A stretch of 64,000 bases of DNA, from the NCBI RefSeq assembly GCF_033100135.1, contig NZ_CP136920.1:1736001-1800000 (forward strand), read 5' to 3'. Positions 51,684 to 61,101 of this stretch are shown here, in pieces. Below the pieces are notes generated by a model. That model was given only the letters and a program-made list of their open reading frames with translations. It was not told where the DNA came from and did not search any database. The stretch is from Rubellicoccus peritrichatus (GTDB lineage Bacteria > Verrucomicrobiota > Verrucomicrobiia > Opitutales > Cerasicoccaceae). The first letter of the stretch is position 1. The number at the start of each line of letters is the position of its first letter. Both the position numbers and the translations under genes were made by a program.

Positions 51684-53558
51684 ATGTGTGGTATCGCAGG
51701 CATAGTCTCACAGAAGCCACAAACCGATGATGGGCGTGTTGTAAGTATGTTGCAGGCTATTCGACATCGGGGCCCTGATGACTCTGGTACCTGGATGAAT
51801 CCTGAACGGAAAATCGTTTTAGGACATTGCAGGCTTTCCATCCTTGATCTAACATATCAGGGGCACCAGCCTATGATATCGGATGACGGCAATCTTAGTC
51901 TCGTTTTTAACGGTGAGATCTACAATTTTCGTGACTTGAAGAAGCAGTTCTTTGCTGGAGATGATAGCTTTCGATCTTCAGGCGATACAGAGCTACTTCT
52001 CCGTATGTGGCAGCTTTTTGGGAAAAATTGTCTTCAGTATCTGCGTGGCATGTTCGCTTTCACTGTTTGGGATAGACGTTCTGAGAAGCTTTTTCTCGCG
52101 CGTGACCCTTGTGGTATTAAGCCACTCTATTACAAAGATGTTCAGTATGGAGACAGGGGAGAATTTGTATTTGCTTCAGAATTAAAAGCCTTTAGTGTAA
52201 TTAACAAATATTGGCCAATTGATTATGAGGCTATGGGGCTGTTTCTTAGATGGGGATCTATACCTGCCCCTAAGACGATTTATCAAGGTGTGCAATCTCT
52301 TCCGGCAGGTTCACTACTTACTCTAGATCTTGATGGCCAAACTGCTATTGAATCTTATTGGAATTATCAAGATATTATATTAGAAAATAATAATAATGAT
52401 CATATGATTCGTTCCCGAGGAGAGGCAGTTGAATGGGTTCGTGAAAAAACCCTTGAATCTGTACGCAGCCATCTTGTTAGTGATGAGCCTGTTGGTGCTT
52501 TCCTTTCTGGTGGTATTGATTCTTCTGCAATTGTATCTCTTATGCGTCAGTCTGGTCAGAGTGACATTGGCACGTTTAGTATCGGCTTTGATGACGAGGC
52601 ATTCGATGAGTCTGGCTATGCACAGACTGTTGCTGATAAATTTGAGACTCATCATGTTTGTAGAGTGCTTACAAAGGCTAGATTCCTTGCTTCCATAGAT
52701 CGTTTCTTTATTGCTTTGGACCAGCCTACATTGGATGGACTTAATACTTTTGTAGTTTCAGAACTTGCGCATGATGAAGGTTACAAGGTCGTGACATCAG
52801 GTATAGGAGGTGATGAGGTGTTCGCAGGCTATAACCGTGACTTTAGAGCCATGCCCAAGCTCTGGAAGCAGCTAAATTACTGTGGGAAGACTATTCAGAC
52901 TATTATGCGCAAGGCATTAGATATAAGCGTTGCTGTTAATGCTGCGCCAGCCCATTGGGCTCGGGTTGGTCATTATCTTTCAGGTCCGTCTACCCTGGCA
53001 CGTTGCCTGGATATGGGGCGTGGTATTTATTCGACATCTGAAATAAGAAAAATTTTCACTGACTCAGCAATAGGAGAGGAAGCGGCTTCAATTGATGCAG
53101 ATTCTTATCTGCCTGAGTTGGCACCTGGCCTTAATGTGCGTGATGCAGTTTCATATTTCCTCTTAAGCCGGTACCTTGGGTCTCAGCTTCTGAGAGATTC
53201 GGACAATTTTAGTATGGCATTTTCACTTGAGTTGAGAACCCCTCTCGTGGATGCCAAGCTATATGCTGATCTTGCGGTTATCCGCAATCAGAATTGGTTT
53301 CTACAGGGAGATATTGGGAAAGCGCTTTTTATTGATGCAGTCGGTGATCTTCCTCGTTCTATCACACATCGTAAAAAGAAAGGTTTCACCCCTCCTTTTA
53401 AAATATGGTTACAGTCTACTGAGTTTTCTTTGGAATCAGGCTTGATCGCAACTGACTATTATGATGAGACCCTCAATGCATATAAGGAGGGGCGTATACC
53501 TTGGTCTCGTGTCTGGATGCTGATTGTTGCAGATCGCTTTCTGAGTCGTTTGAATTAG
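51684..53558 (+). CDS. asnB: Glutamine-hydrolysing asparagine-synthetase-like amidotransferase
   Basis: A 624-residue AsnB-type enzyme. C2 at the mature N-terminus (MCGIAGIV) is the glutaminase nucleophile; RHRGPDDSGTW, LVFNGEIYNFRDL and SSGDTELLLRMW mark that domain. The synthetase domain has the ATP pyrophosphatase loop FLSGGIDSSAIVSLM and TSGIGGDEVFAGYNRDF. Such paralogues inside polysaccharide loci often amidate uronic acid residues rather than make free asparagine, which suits the two uronate pathways here; that is inference. Confidence 0.9.
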   Translation: MCGIAGIVSQKPQTDDGRVVSMLQAIRHRGPDDSGTWMNPERKIVLGHCRLSILDLTYQGHQPMISDDGNLSLVFNGEIYNFRDLKKQFFAGDDSFRSSGDTELLLRMWQLFGKNCLQYLRGMFAFTVWDRRSEKLFLARDPCGIKPLYYKDVQYGDRGEFVFASELKAFSVINKYWPIDYEAMGLFLRWGSIPAPKTIYQGVQSLPAGSLLTLDLDGQTAIESYWNYQDIILENNNNDHMIRSRGEAVEWVREKTLESVRSHLVSDEPVGAFLSGGIDSSAIVSLMRQSGQSDIGTFSIGFDDEAFDESGYAQTVADKFETHHVCRVLTKARFLASIDRFFIALDQPTLDGLNTFVVSELAHDEGYKVVTSGIGGDEVFAGYNRDFRAMPKLWKQLNYCGKTIQTIMRKALDISVAVNAAPAHWARVGHYLSGPSTLARCLDMGRGIYSTSEIRKIFTDSAIGEEAASIDADSYLPELAPGLNVRDAVSYFLLSRYLGSQLLRDSDNFSMAFSLELRTPLVDAKLYADLAVIRNQNWFLQGDIGKALFIDAVGDLPRSITHRKKKGFTPPFKIWLQSTEFSLESGLIATDYYDETLNAYKEGRIPWSRVWMLIVADRFLSRLN

Positions 53559-53795
53559 CCTTTAGGTCAGAAGAATAATTGTAATAAAACAGTTTGATGT
53601 CTGTTGTTTGCATTAGGAGTCAGCTTTATTCGTCAAGTAGCTTTGAATTGAGCTAGGAAATGTGATGATGGTTACTTGCTGCAGTTTCGGATGTGTCGAT
53701 TAATAAATTAGGTTTTGTTGGATGTTTATCTGAAATCAAACTAGGAGTAGCTAAGTGATATTCTTCATGGGCAAATGTTCTAAGTTGTAAGAATA
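53559..53795. other. Intergenic region before the sulfotransferase gene
   Basis: 237 AT-rich bases with no gene, hairpin terminator or operator that I can recognise. It is the largest gap within the locus apart from 59259-59513 and may hold an internal promoter. Confidence 0.4.
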
Positions 53796-54605
53796 ATGAA
53801 ATACATTAATCCACGGATTCAATCTACTAAACGTGCGTTACTCATCAAACTTGGGTTACAGTATCCAGCTTCAATAGACCCTATATTGCGAAGTGATGAT
53901 GTTTTCTTTGTTTCTTATCCTAAGTCTGGTAATACTTATTTAAGGTTCTTGGTGGCATCGGCTTTAACTAAGAAAATAATGAATTTTTATTCCATTGAAC
54001 ATGTTGTTCCCGATATTTACCAAGTAACAAAGAGGCAGCTCGAAAGAATTCCATCTCCGCGCATTATGAAAAGCCATGAATTGTTTAGGCCAGATTATTC
54101 TAATGTGTATTATGTTGTTCGAGATCCGAGAGCGGTTGCTATGTCATATGCATACTGGTCTCAGCGATCGAAGACTGATGCTGAGGTTATGAGAGATATT
54201 AATAAAACCCTTAAGGCTTGGGTGCTTAGATTTGATGGTTTTTGGAACTGGAACCTTCATGTCGATGGGTGGTATAGGCATTGCGGACTTTCTTCACATG
54301 GGCAGAGAATTGAATTTGGACGATACGAAGATCTGATTCAAAATCCACATGATTTCCTTGATAAAGTGCTAGCTTTTATGGGAGTTGATTATGATAGGTC
54401 TAGCATTGATTTTGCAATTGAAGCCTGTTCCAAGGGGAAGATGAAACAAGGGGAACTTGCTGCAAAACCATTTTTTTCTTCACGTCAAAGAGCTTTTGTT
54501 GGGACTTCAAAGAGGCCCAGCTTCAAAGATGTTGCGAGTGAGGAAACCCTACATATTTTTAGGGAAAAATTGGGAGCGATGATGTCAGAATTTGGCTATG
54601 ACTAA
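53796..54605 (+). CDS. Sulfotransferase-domain protein
   Basis: A 269-residue cytosolic sulfotransferase-type protein. The 5'-phosphosulfate loop is FVSYPKSGNTYLRFLV (about 37-52) and the 3'-phosphate region is YVVRDPRAVAMSYAYWSQ; MKSHELFRPDY sits between. The family transfers sulfate from PAPS to hydroxyl groups of sugars or small molecules. Inside this locus it probably sulfates the polysaccharide or its precursor. No PAPS-synthesis genes are in the window. Confidence 0.85.
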   Translation: MKYINPRIQSTKRALLIKLGLQYPASIDPILRSDDVFFVSYPKSGNTYLRFLVASALTKKIMNFYSIEHVVPDIYQVTKRQLERIPSPRIMKSHELFRPDYSNVYYVVRDPRAVAMSYAYWSQRSKTDAEVMRDINKTLKAWVLRFDGFWNWNLHVDGWYRHCGLSSHGQRIEFGRYEDLIQNPHDFLDKVLAFMGVDYDRSSIDFAIEACSKGKMKQGELAAKPFFSSRQRAFVGTSKRPSFKDVASEETLHIFREKLGAMMSEFGYD

Positions 54606-54778
54606 GATAATATATTTTGAGATGGTATGATGATGATAGGTCTGTTGTGTGTGTCAGTCGTTCTACGAGAAATTTTCAGTGAGTGAGTTTTTAAAATGGC
54701 TAGATTTTGAGTTTGAATACAATTGAAGAATCTACCTTGTTCTATTCTCTTCGAGCGATGTGGCTTATTGGTTGATCT

Positions 54779-56305
54779 ATGTCTAACGTAGCCAAGATTA
54801 GTCGAAAAAAAACAACTTTATGGACTTTGTTTTTTGCTTACACGACTATTGCCTATGCAGTCATCTCAGGAATCGTGTTAGTGCCCCTTTACTTGCGATA
54901 TATTTCAGTTGATTTATATGGAGCTTGGTTAGCTAGTGGGAATCTGCTGGCATGGTTAACTGTTATCGATCCGGGCATTTCAACTGTGGTTCTTCAGCGA
55001 GTGAGTATTTCATATGGTGAAAAAAACTATAGTGCATTGATGAGTTATGTTAATGCTGGGGTTTTAGTCACAAGTGCAATAGTTGTGATCGTTGTGATTG
55101 GGGGCTGGATCGTGTCGATTTATCTTCCTGAGATCATTGGTTTTAAGGAGGCCGAGGAAGGGCAAATTCTTAAAGATGCATTTTTTCTTGCAGTATTGGG
55201 ATCTGCCCTGATGTTGCTTTCATTTTCAGTTGGTGCTGCAAATAGAGGCATTTTGGGGAGCATTGGTCCGGGGCTAGTAGTTCTGTTTGGGAATATTGGG
55301 ACATTGGTTTTAACGCTCATACTATTGTTTTGGGATTTTGGACTCTTTGCAATTGCATGGGGGCTTTTCTTTAGAGGGGCATCATATCTATTGGGACATG
55401 TCTTTTACTTTTTATTGAGAGCATATCGGGATAAGATGAAGGTCTCAATTAGTTTTGAGAGAGTTACAGAATTATTTCATCTCATGGCTTTTACTTCATT
55501 TGGCAAAGTCGGATATGTTTTAACAAATAATATGGATGCCTTGTTGATTGCGCGTTTTCTCGGTCCTGAATCGGTGCCAGTATTTGTTCTTACGCGACGA
55601 AGTTACTCAGTGGCCGAGATGATCCTAAATCGAACGGGTAATGCGATTGCTCCGAGCCTTTCTCACCTTAAGGGGGAAGGAGATCGTGTTAAGGTTCAGG
55701 GTATCCTTTATCGTTTACTTCGTCTTAATATATGGCTTTTAGGGTTGGCTTTTGCTGGCTTTTTCGCATTTAACGACGATTTTGTGCGGCTTTGGGTTGG
55801 CGAACGTTTTTTCGCTGGTTCCTTCGTTTCTTACTTGTTGTGTATATGGATGGTTGCTTCAGTGATTCTTACTCTGATGCAGACGCTTTGCATTGCTTTG
55901 GGGGATATTAAGCGTAATGCGGCTATTCAGTTTGTTCAGGCGATTATTATCTTTCCCCTTTTGGTTAGTGGCATTTACTTCTTCGGTTTCATTGGCGCTG
56001 TGATGGCTCCGCTAATTGGCTTGATTGCTATATCATCATGGTACTACCCTAAATCGTTGAGTCATCATGGCTCCATGACAAGAGGTGCTTGGAAGAGATT
56101 AAAAGTAGAGGCGATTCGCTCTATCTTGTTAGGTGTCACTGTTGGTGCGCTGTTTCTTGGCCTTAAGCCAGGAGATTGGTTGAGCTTCATACTTTGCGCT
56201 GCTGCTCTTGTGCTACTCTATTGCATTTCTCTTTTTCTGGTTTCGCATAGTGCAAGGGATGTATTCAAGCATTTTGCTCAGAGAATCAATTTATTGCCTA
56301 GTTGA
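54779..56305 (+). CDS. wzx: Wzx-type polysaccharide flippase
   Basis: A 508-residue membrane protein of the MATE/MVF polysaccharide-export family with 12-14 hydrophobic helices. The first helix region FFAYTTIAYAVISGIVLVPLYLRYIS and the pattern YGAWLASGNLLAWLTVIDPG are typical, as is YVLTNNMDALLIARFLGPE in the middle. It moves lipid-linked repeat units across the inner membrane for polymerisation. It starts 174 bases after the sulfotransferase and ends 3 bases before the fucosyltransferase. Confidence 0.88.
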   Translation: MSNVAKISRKKTTLWTLFFAYTTIAYAVISGIVLVPLYLRYISVDLYGAWLASGNLLAWLTVIDPGISTVVLQRVSISYGEKNYSALMSYVNAGVLVTSAIVVIVVIGGWIVSIYLPEIIGFKEAEEGQILKDAFFLAVLGSALMLLSFSVGAANRGILGSIGPGLVVLFGNIGTLVLTLILLFWDFGLFAIAWGLFFRGASYLLGHVFYFLLRAYRDKMKVSISFERVTELFHLMAFTSFGKVGYVLTNNMDALLIARFLGPESVPVFVLTRRSYSVAEMILNRTGNAIAPSLSHLKGEGDRVKVQGILYRLLRLNIWLLGLAFAGFFAFNDDFVRLWVGERFFAGSFVSYLLCIWMVASVILTLMQTLCIALGDIKRNAAIQFVQAIIIFPLLVSGIYFFGFIGAVMAPLIGLIAISSWYYPKSLSHHGSMTRGAWKRLKVEAIRSILLGVTVGALFLGLKPGDWLSFILCAAALVLLYCISLFLVSHSARDVFKHFAQRINLLPS

Positions 56306-56308
56306 CGT

Positions 56309-57169
56309 ATGCCTAAAAAGAAGAAGTGTCGCTTACTCCTTTGTGGCGGCTTGGGCAATCAGTTGTTTCAATATGCCTTTGCAAGATGCCTTTCACTTCG
56401 CAGTCAGGCATTGCTTGAGCTCGACTCGGTTACCATGTTTGAGCAAGATACCAAATATGATCGAACTTACGAATTGGATGCCTTCAAATTGCCTTCAGAA
56501 GTAACTGTTAGAAGAAGTAGAAGGTTGTTTTATCGATGCGAGTTATTCATGGAGAAGATGGTTTTTCGTTATCTCGCATTCGATCAACGTCCTTTCATGC
56601 GTGAATCTCAATCACTTCAGTTTTTTCCAGATTATAACAATTGGCAACTCAAGCGTTCTGTCTCCTTACTTGGGCACTGGCCTAGTGAGCATTATTTTAA
56701 GGATTTTAAAGCGCAAATTAAGCAAGATCTGATGTTCAGAACAGGAGTGTGTCCCAAGCAAGCCAGTTTGGCAGCTGAAATATGTTCACGGACTTCGGCT
56801 GCAGTACATGTTAGAAGATTACAGTATGAGAATAAGTTAGATATCAACTATTATTCGCTAGCTATGAGGCAAATGCGAGAGAAAGTTCCAGGGGTTCATT
56901 TTTATGTGTTCAGTGATGATCCTACATGGTGTCGGGAGAATGGGTTTGATACTATAGATGTGACTTTAGTTGATGGGCAACATCTGCCCGCAATAGAGGA
57001 TTTTAAACTTATGACACTATGCCGCCACTTCATTATTGCTAATAGTACTTTCAGTTGGTGGGCGGCTTGGTTAAGTGAAGGCAGTGGTAGTTTGATTTAT
57101 CGACCTCCTGATCACATTTGGGATGCATTGAGTCCGGCACTTATAGTGGATCGCTGGTTGTCACCTTAG
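56309..57169 (+). CDS. Alpha-1,2-fucosyltransferase-like (GT11)
   Basis: A 286-residue glycosyltransferase family 11 protein: CGGLGNQLFQYAFARCLSLR (about 10-29), AVHVRRLQYENKLDINYYSLAM in the place of the HxRRxDY donor-binding motif, FYVFSDDPTWC, and FIIANSTFSWWAAWLSE. The motif reads VHVRRLQY where HIRRGDY is usual, a small departure. It would add fucose, or a related GDP-linked 6-deoxy sugar from the gmd pathway, to the repeat unit. Confidence 0.9.
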   Translation: MPKKKKCRLLLCGGLGNQLFQYAFARCLSLRSQALLELDSVTMFEQDTKYDRTYELDAFKLPSEVTVRRSRRLFYRCELFMEKMVFRYLAFDQRPFMRESQSLQFFPDYNNWQLKRSVSLLGHWPSEHYFKDFKAQIKQDLMFRTGVCPKQASLAAEICSRTSAAVHVRRLQYENKLDINYYSLAMRQMREKVPGVHFYVFSDDPTWCRENGFDTIDVTLVDGQHLPAIEDFKLMTLCRHFIIANSTFSWWAAWLSEGSGSLIYRPPDHIWDALSPALIVDRWLSP

Positions 57170-57307
57170 TAAAATGCCTGTCTTATAGTTCAGCTCATGT
57201 TATCATGATCCGAATCTTACGTTTAGAATCGATTGTTTTGGTAAGACCTATGGAGATGTCTTCTAGTTTTTAGATTATTTAAATAAGTATTTAATGAAAT
57301 TTGGGAT

Positions 57308-58150
57308 ATGATCAAAAAACTTCTATCAACTGTATGTTTGGCCTTCTTTGGTCGAAAAAATTATTACAGATTTGCACGTTTCCTATGGATTGATGCAAGA
57401 CGCGATGCTGCAAATGCGATGTCGAGTAATGGTGAGTTCCTTTTGCAGCAGAAGATCGTTAATCTAGCGAAGTCACATCAGAATCCCGTAATGTTTGATA
57501 TCGGGGCTAATGTTGGGGCATATAGTGAGCGTTTTTTATTGAACGCAATGTCTGAAGGGCTTGCTGAGCAAATGAAGCTTTACTGTTTTGAGCCAAATCC
57601 TAACTGTGTTGCAGAAATTGAAAAGCGTTTTTCTAAAATCTCAAATAGCTCTTGTGCGACGATAATTCAGCAGGTGATTACGGATAAGCCTGGTCGCATT
57701 AGTTTTTACATAACCGGTGAGACAGCTGGAAGTAGCAGTTTACGGATTGATGGGAAGACTCAAGATGCGACACCGATTGAGGTAGAGTGTGTTACTTTGG
57801 ATGCATTTTGTGTTGAGCATCGAATAAGTAATATCCTATTTGCTAAGGTAGATACCGAGGGGAATGATATGCGCGTGCTGGAGGGAGCAAAGCAGCTCCT
57901 TGAAGAAGGAAGGATACAGTATCTTCAGTTTGAGTATAATCATCGATGGATTCTTTTTCGGAATTTCCTCAAAGACGTATTCGATTTGATTGAACCTATG
58001 GGCTATCAAGTGGCTAAGGTAACGGGCAAGGGCTTGGAAGTCTATCCTCATTGGCACTTTGAATTGGAAGTTTTTTGGGAAGGGAATTATTTAATAGGGA
58101 AAGATTTTGCGCAGCTAGGTTTAGTGGAACTGAAATCCGCTATTGTATGA
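57308..58150 (+). CDS. FkbM-family methyltransferase
   Basis: A 280-residue SAM methyltransferase of the FkbM type. SAM site VMFDIGANVGAYSERFL (about 62-78), CFEPNPNC, and the family block LFAKVDTEGNDMRVLEGAKQLL near residue 178, followed by QFEYNHRW. FkbM enzymes often O-methylate sugars of surface glycans and natural products. A weak membrane-adjacent N-terminus (LSTVCLAFFG) is seen. It sits alone between gaps of 138 and 46 bases, so it is likely part of the same long transcript. Confidence 0.9.
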   Translation: MIKKLLSTVCLAFFGRKNYYRFARFLWIDARRDAANAMSSNGEFLLQQKIVNLAKSHQNPVMFDIGANVGAYSERFLLNAMSEGLAEQMKLYCFEPNPNCVAEIEKRFSKISNSSCATIIQQVITDKPGRISFYITGETAGSSSLRIDGKTQDATPIEVECVTLDAFCVEHRISNILFAKVDTEGNDMRVLEGAKQLLEEGRIQYLQFEYNHRWILFRNFLKDVFDLIEPMGYQVAKVTGKGLEVYPHWHFELEVFWEGNYLIGKDFAQLGLVELKSAIV

Positions 58151-58196
58151 TCTCATATTAAATATGCTAACTGCCCGATTGTGACCGAATCTGCGT

Positions 58197-59258
58197 ATGC
58201 TGGCTATGTTTTCTAATCTGAGAATTCTTTATGTAGGGCCGCTTTTTGCTGGCAGTACTGCACTTCACCGAATGAATGCTTTACGGGACTTAGATTGCTT
58301 TGTTTCAGCAATTGATACGACTCTCCCATTTACTCGCTTTGGGGAAAGTGGGAAGATTAATAAGTGTAAGCGTTTTTTCTTGTCACGAACAAATAATTTA
58401 TTGGATTGGAAGTGTGTTCATTCAAGGATATTGAATGCAGCTAGGGCTGAGAAATGGGATATTCTTTGGATTGATAAAGGGCAGGGGCTTAAGCCTGAAA
58501 TTCTCACTGACTTTAGAAAACTTCAACCATCAGCGAAGCTAGTGAATTATTCGCCGGACGATATGTTTAATCCAGCCAATCAAACAGATCGTTATCTTAG
58601 TGCGTTAGACATTTATGATCTTTTTGTTACGACGAAGTCCTACAATATTGCTGAATTTAGGGAGGCAGGAGTACAGGATGTTTTCTTTGTCGGAAATGCA
58701 TATGAACCATCTATTCACAAACCATTTAGATTGCTGGAAGAAGAGCGTGAGCAATGGAGAAGTGATGTCGTATTTGTTGGTGCAGTCGAAGCTGATCGAT
58801 TACGCTCTTTGGAGTTTTTAGCTCAGCAGAAGATATCATTAGGGCTCTATGGTGGCGGAAAAGCTTGGCAAAGTTTATCGGAGCTTTACGCGAATGTAAG
58901 GTCAAATTGTGAATTTATTGCTGATCAAAGCTATTCAAAAGTTCTCTGTGCATCAAGTATCGCACTTGGCTTTCTTCGTAAGCAAAATCGTGATTTGCAA
59001 ACAACTCGGAGTATTGAGATCCCAGCTTGCGGCGTATTTATGTTGGCGGAGCGAACAGATGAGCATTTAGCTCTTTTTGACGAGGGGAAAGAAGCAGAAT
59101 TCTTTTCGTCAGATGAAGAGCTTTGGGAGAAAATACGCTTTTACCTGAAAAATGTTGATAAGCGCGAAGCGATTGCACGAGCAGGGCGAAGGCGATGTCT
59201 TCAGTCGGGTTATTCAAATGCCGAACGTTTACGGTTAGTGCTTGAATATTTGGTGTGA
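58197..59258 (+). CDS. Glycosyltransferase (CgeB/GT4-like)
   Basis: A 353-residue protein resembling the CgeB-type glycosyltransferase domain. The start LRILYVGPLFAGSTALHRMN and the C-terminal half, with SLGLYGGGKAW and the loop TRSIEIPACGVFMLAER, fit; the usual nucleotide-binding Glu is in FDEGKEAEFFSSDEELWEKI. It ends with a helical AGRRRCLQSGYSNAERL segment typical of the family. Donor and acceptor are unknown. Confidence 0.75.
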   Translation: MLAMFSNLRILYVGPLFAGSTALHRMNALRDLDCFVSAIDTTLPFTRFGESGKINKCKRFFLSRTNNLLDWKCVHSRILNAARAEKWDILWIDKGQGLKPEILTDFRKLQPSAKLVNYSPDDMFNPANQTDRYLSALDIYDLFVTTKSYNIAEFREAGVQDVFFVGNAYEPSIHKPFRLLEEEREQWRSDVVFVGAVEADRLRSLEFLAQQKISLGLYGGGKAWQSLSELYANVRSNCEFIADQSYSKVLCASSIALGFLRKQNRDLQTTRSIEIPACGVFMLAERTDEHLALFDEGKEAEFFSSDEELWEKIRFYLKNVDKREAIARAGRRRCLQSGYSNAERLRLVLEYLV

Positions 59259-59513
59259 GTTGTTGGGGAACTACGTCAAAAATAAGTGCTAAGACTAAGA
59301 TTAGGCTGATTGTCTTGTGGGAGAGGTTTTTAATTTTTTATCATTAATTAACGCAATATCATATTGCTCGTATTTGTTGGGAACTTAATTTCTTTTTATT
59401 GCATCAAGTTTTAACGCTTTGACAAACAAGAATATTTGATTTGATCTTTTGAAAGTCCAACTTTTTAAGATGCAAGTAAAAGCATAGTTAAGCTTTATTC
59501 TATATACTTCGTA
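59259..59513. other. AT-rich intergenic region
   Basis: 255 bases rich in A and T (for example TTTAATTTTTTATCATTAA near 59331), with no gene. It may carry an internal promoter for the distal part of the locus. No terminator-like hairpin was found. Confidence 0.5.
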
Positions 59514-61025
59514 ATGACGCATGCTTCTGCATATTTGGCTGGGCCAACTTCACATCAGCGAAATCTTGACACAATGTGCGGAGTTGCCTCCTTTTTAGGG
59601 GCGATTTTCTTTCTCGTTGTTTGTCTATTTTTACATTCGTTAGGGATTGGTCGCTGGAGCTTTGCCTCTGCCATGCTCATGGCTCTGTGTATTGATGGTG
59701 TTTACTGGTTTTTTGTGGTCAAAAATGACATGCGGAGCTTTTCGCTGAAGTTCGCATTTGTCGGAATGGCTATGTTGAAGGTGTTTCCGATTGGAATGTG
59801 CCTAGTCGTGCCTTTTTCAGAGGATTATCTTTTTCCTTGGAGTGAGTATTTGTTTACTGCGCCAGTGACTGCGGGACTTGCGGGAGTAATCCGCACTACT
59901 TCTATTGTTGTCGTATATTTAATTAGTCGGATGTTCTTTGTTTCAAAATTCTATGATGTTCCTATTCAGAAGATGCTCTTCCGGACTAGTCCTCGCTATG
60001 AATTCTTTTTAGCTTTTGCTGGTGTAATCAATTTGCTTTATTGGTTGTCTCTTACCGCTCTTGATAACCCCATTTTTTATTTTGTTCGAATCCTGGATAA
60101 GACTCTTTTGGTAGTTCCATTTTTTGTAGGACTTACTGCATTCAAGTATAAGAAGGTTACTATTTTCTGGTGTGGTGTGCTTTTGATTCAGCTAATGATT
60201 GCTTTTCTTACGGGAACTCGTGGTGCTGCATTTACGCCAATGATTTATTTTCTAGTAGGATTTGTAATTGGCCTACCCGGGTGGAATGCGCGAATCCGTT
60301 GGGGGGCAAGCTTCGTGCTTCCGCTGTCTGTGGCGCTTCTAGTTGCCGGGGTTTTTATTGGTAGTGCAAGAAATGTAACGGGTAGAACAGACTTGAAAGG
60401 AGCTTTGACTGAAGGAAGTATGATCGATGCACTTCAAAGTTCTGTGATGTCAAGTCAAGTTAGCCACCGAGGGAATGCTCCATCGGAGGCGTTCCGGCGT
60501 TTGACTCTTTGGCCTGAGTATGTCGTGCCCGTGATGACTCCTAACCCGATACCGTATCGTGGCTTTTCAGACTTTATGTATGAAATACGCGCATCCTTTG
60601 GGTTGGGGATTTTTGCTCTTATTAATCCAAATTGGCAAGGAACCTACTACTTGGCCAATATTCATTTGCAGCCATATGGGTTTGCTGTCCATGTTGGCGC
60701 TGATGGGATGCAGACCAGTAGTGTTGAGCTTCCTATTCAGATTGACGCTTTTATGCGTGGAGGATGGTTCTTTGCGTTTGTTTTTACTGTGTTTGGTTAC
60801 TCTGTTGTTTTCTTGGTTGAGCGTTTGCTTCGAAATCGTTTGCTGCCAAGGCGACAACCCCTTTTTCTGATGATTTTAATGATGCTTTGCTACATTGCGT
60901 TTGCTCGATTTAATAAGTCGGGTTTGGTTGATTCGATGCGTCAGCTTGTAATGGAGGGAGGATTTTCTTTAGTCGTGTATTATCTGTTTGATCGAGGACT
61001 AAAGCGACTAGGAAAGCCTGAGTAG
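59514..61025 (+). CDS. wzy: Oligosaccharide repeat-unit polymerase (Wzy-like) membrane protein
   Basis: A 503-residue integral membrane protein with roughly ten to twelve hydrophobic helices and a large loop (about 285-390). The pattern FLTGTRGAAFTPMIYFLVGF (about 238-257) is typical of O-antigen polymerases, where the Arg lies next to helix boundaries. Sequence conservation in Wzy proteins is low, so the call rests on topology, length and location in the locus. It would join repeat units delivered by Wzx. See also the Wzy_C protein at 48738. Confidence 0.75.
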   Translation: MTHASAYLAGPTSHQRNLDTMCGVASFLGAIFFLVVCLFLHSLGIGRWSFASAMLMALCIDGVYWFFVVKNDMRSFSLKFAFVGMAMLKVFPIGMCLVVPFSEDYLFPWSEYLFTAPVTAGLAGVIRTTSIVVVYLISRMFFVSKFYDVPIQKMLFRTSPRYEFFLAFAGVINLLYWLSLTALDNPIFYFVRILDKTLLVVPFFVGLTAFKYKKVTIFWCGVLLIQLMIAFLTGTRGAAFTPMIYFLVGFVIGLPGWNARIRWGASFVLPLSVALLVAGVFIGSARNVTGRTDLKGALTEGSMIDALQSSVMSSQVSHRGNAPSEAFRRLTLWPEYVVPVMTPNPIPYRGFSDFMYEIRASFGLGIFALINPNWQGTYYLANIHLQPYGFAVHVGADGMQTSSVELPIQIDAFMRGGWFFAFVFTVFGYSVVFLVERLLRNRLLPRRQPLFLMILMMLCYIAFARFNKSGLVDSMRQLVMEGGFSLVVYYLFDRGLKRLGKPE

Positions 61026-61101
61026 CTGGTGGAATTCATATTTTATTTTCATCGTACCCATGTCATAATAGGGTCTTTTTTCATTTTTTAATAAAATTTA
61101 T

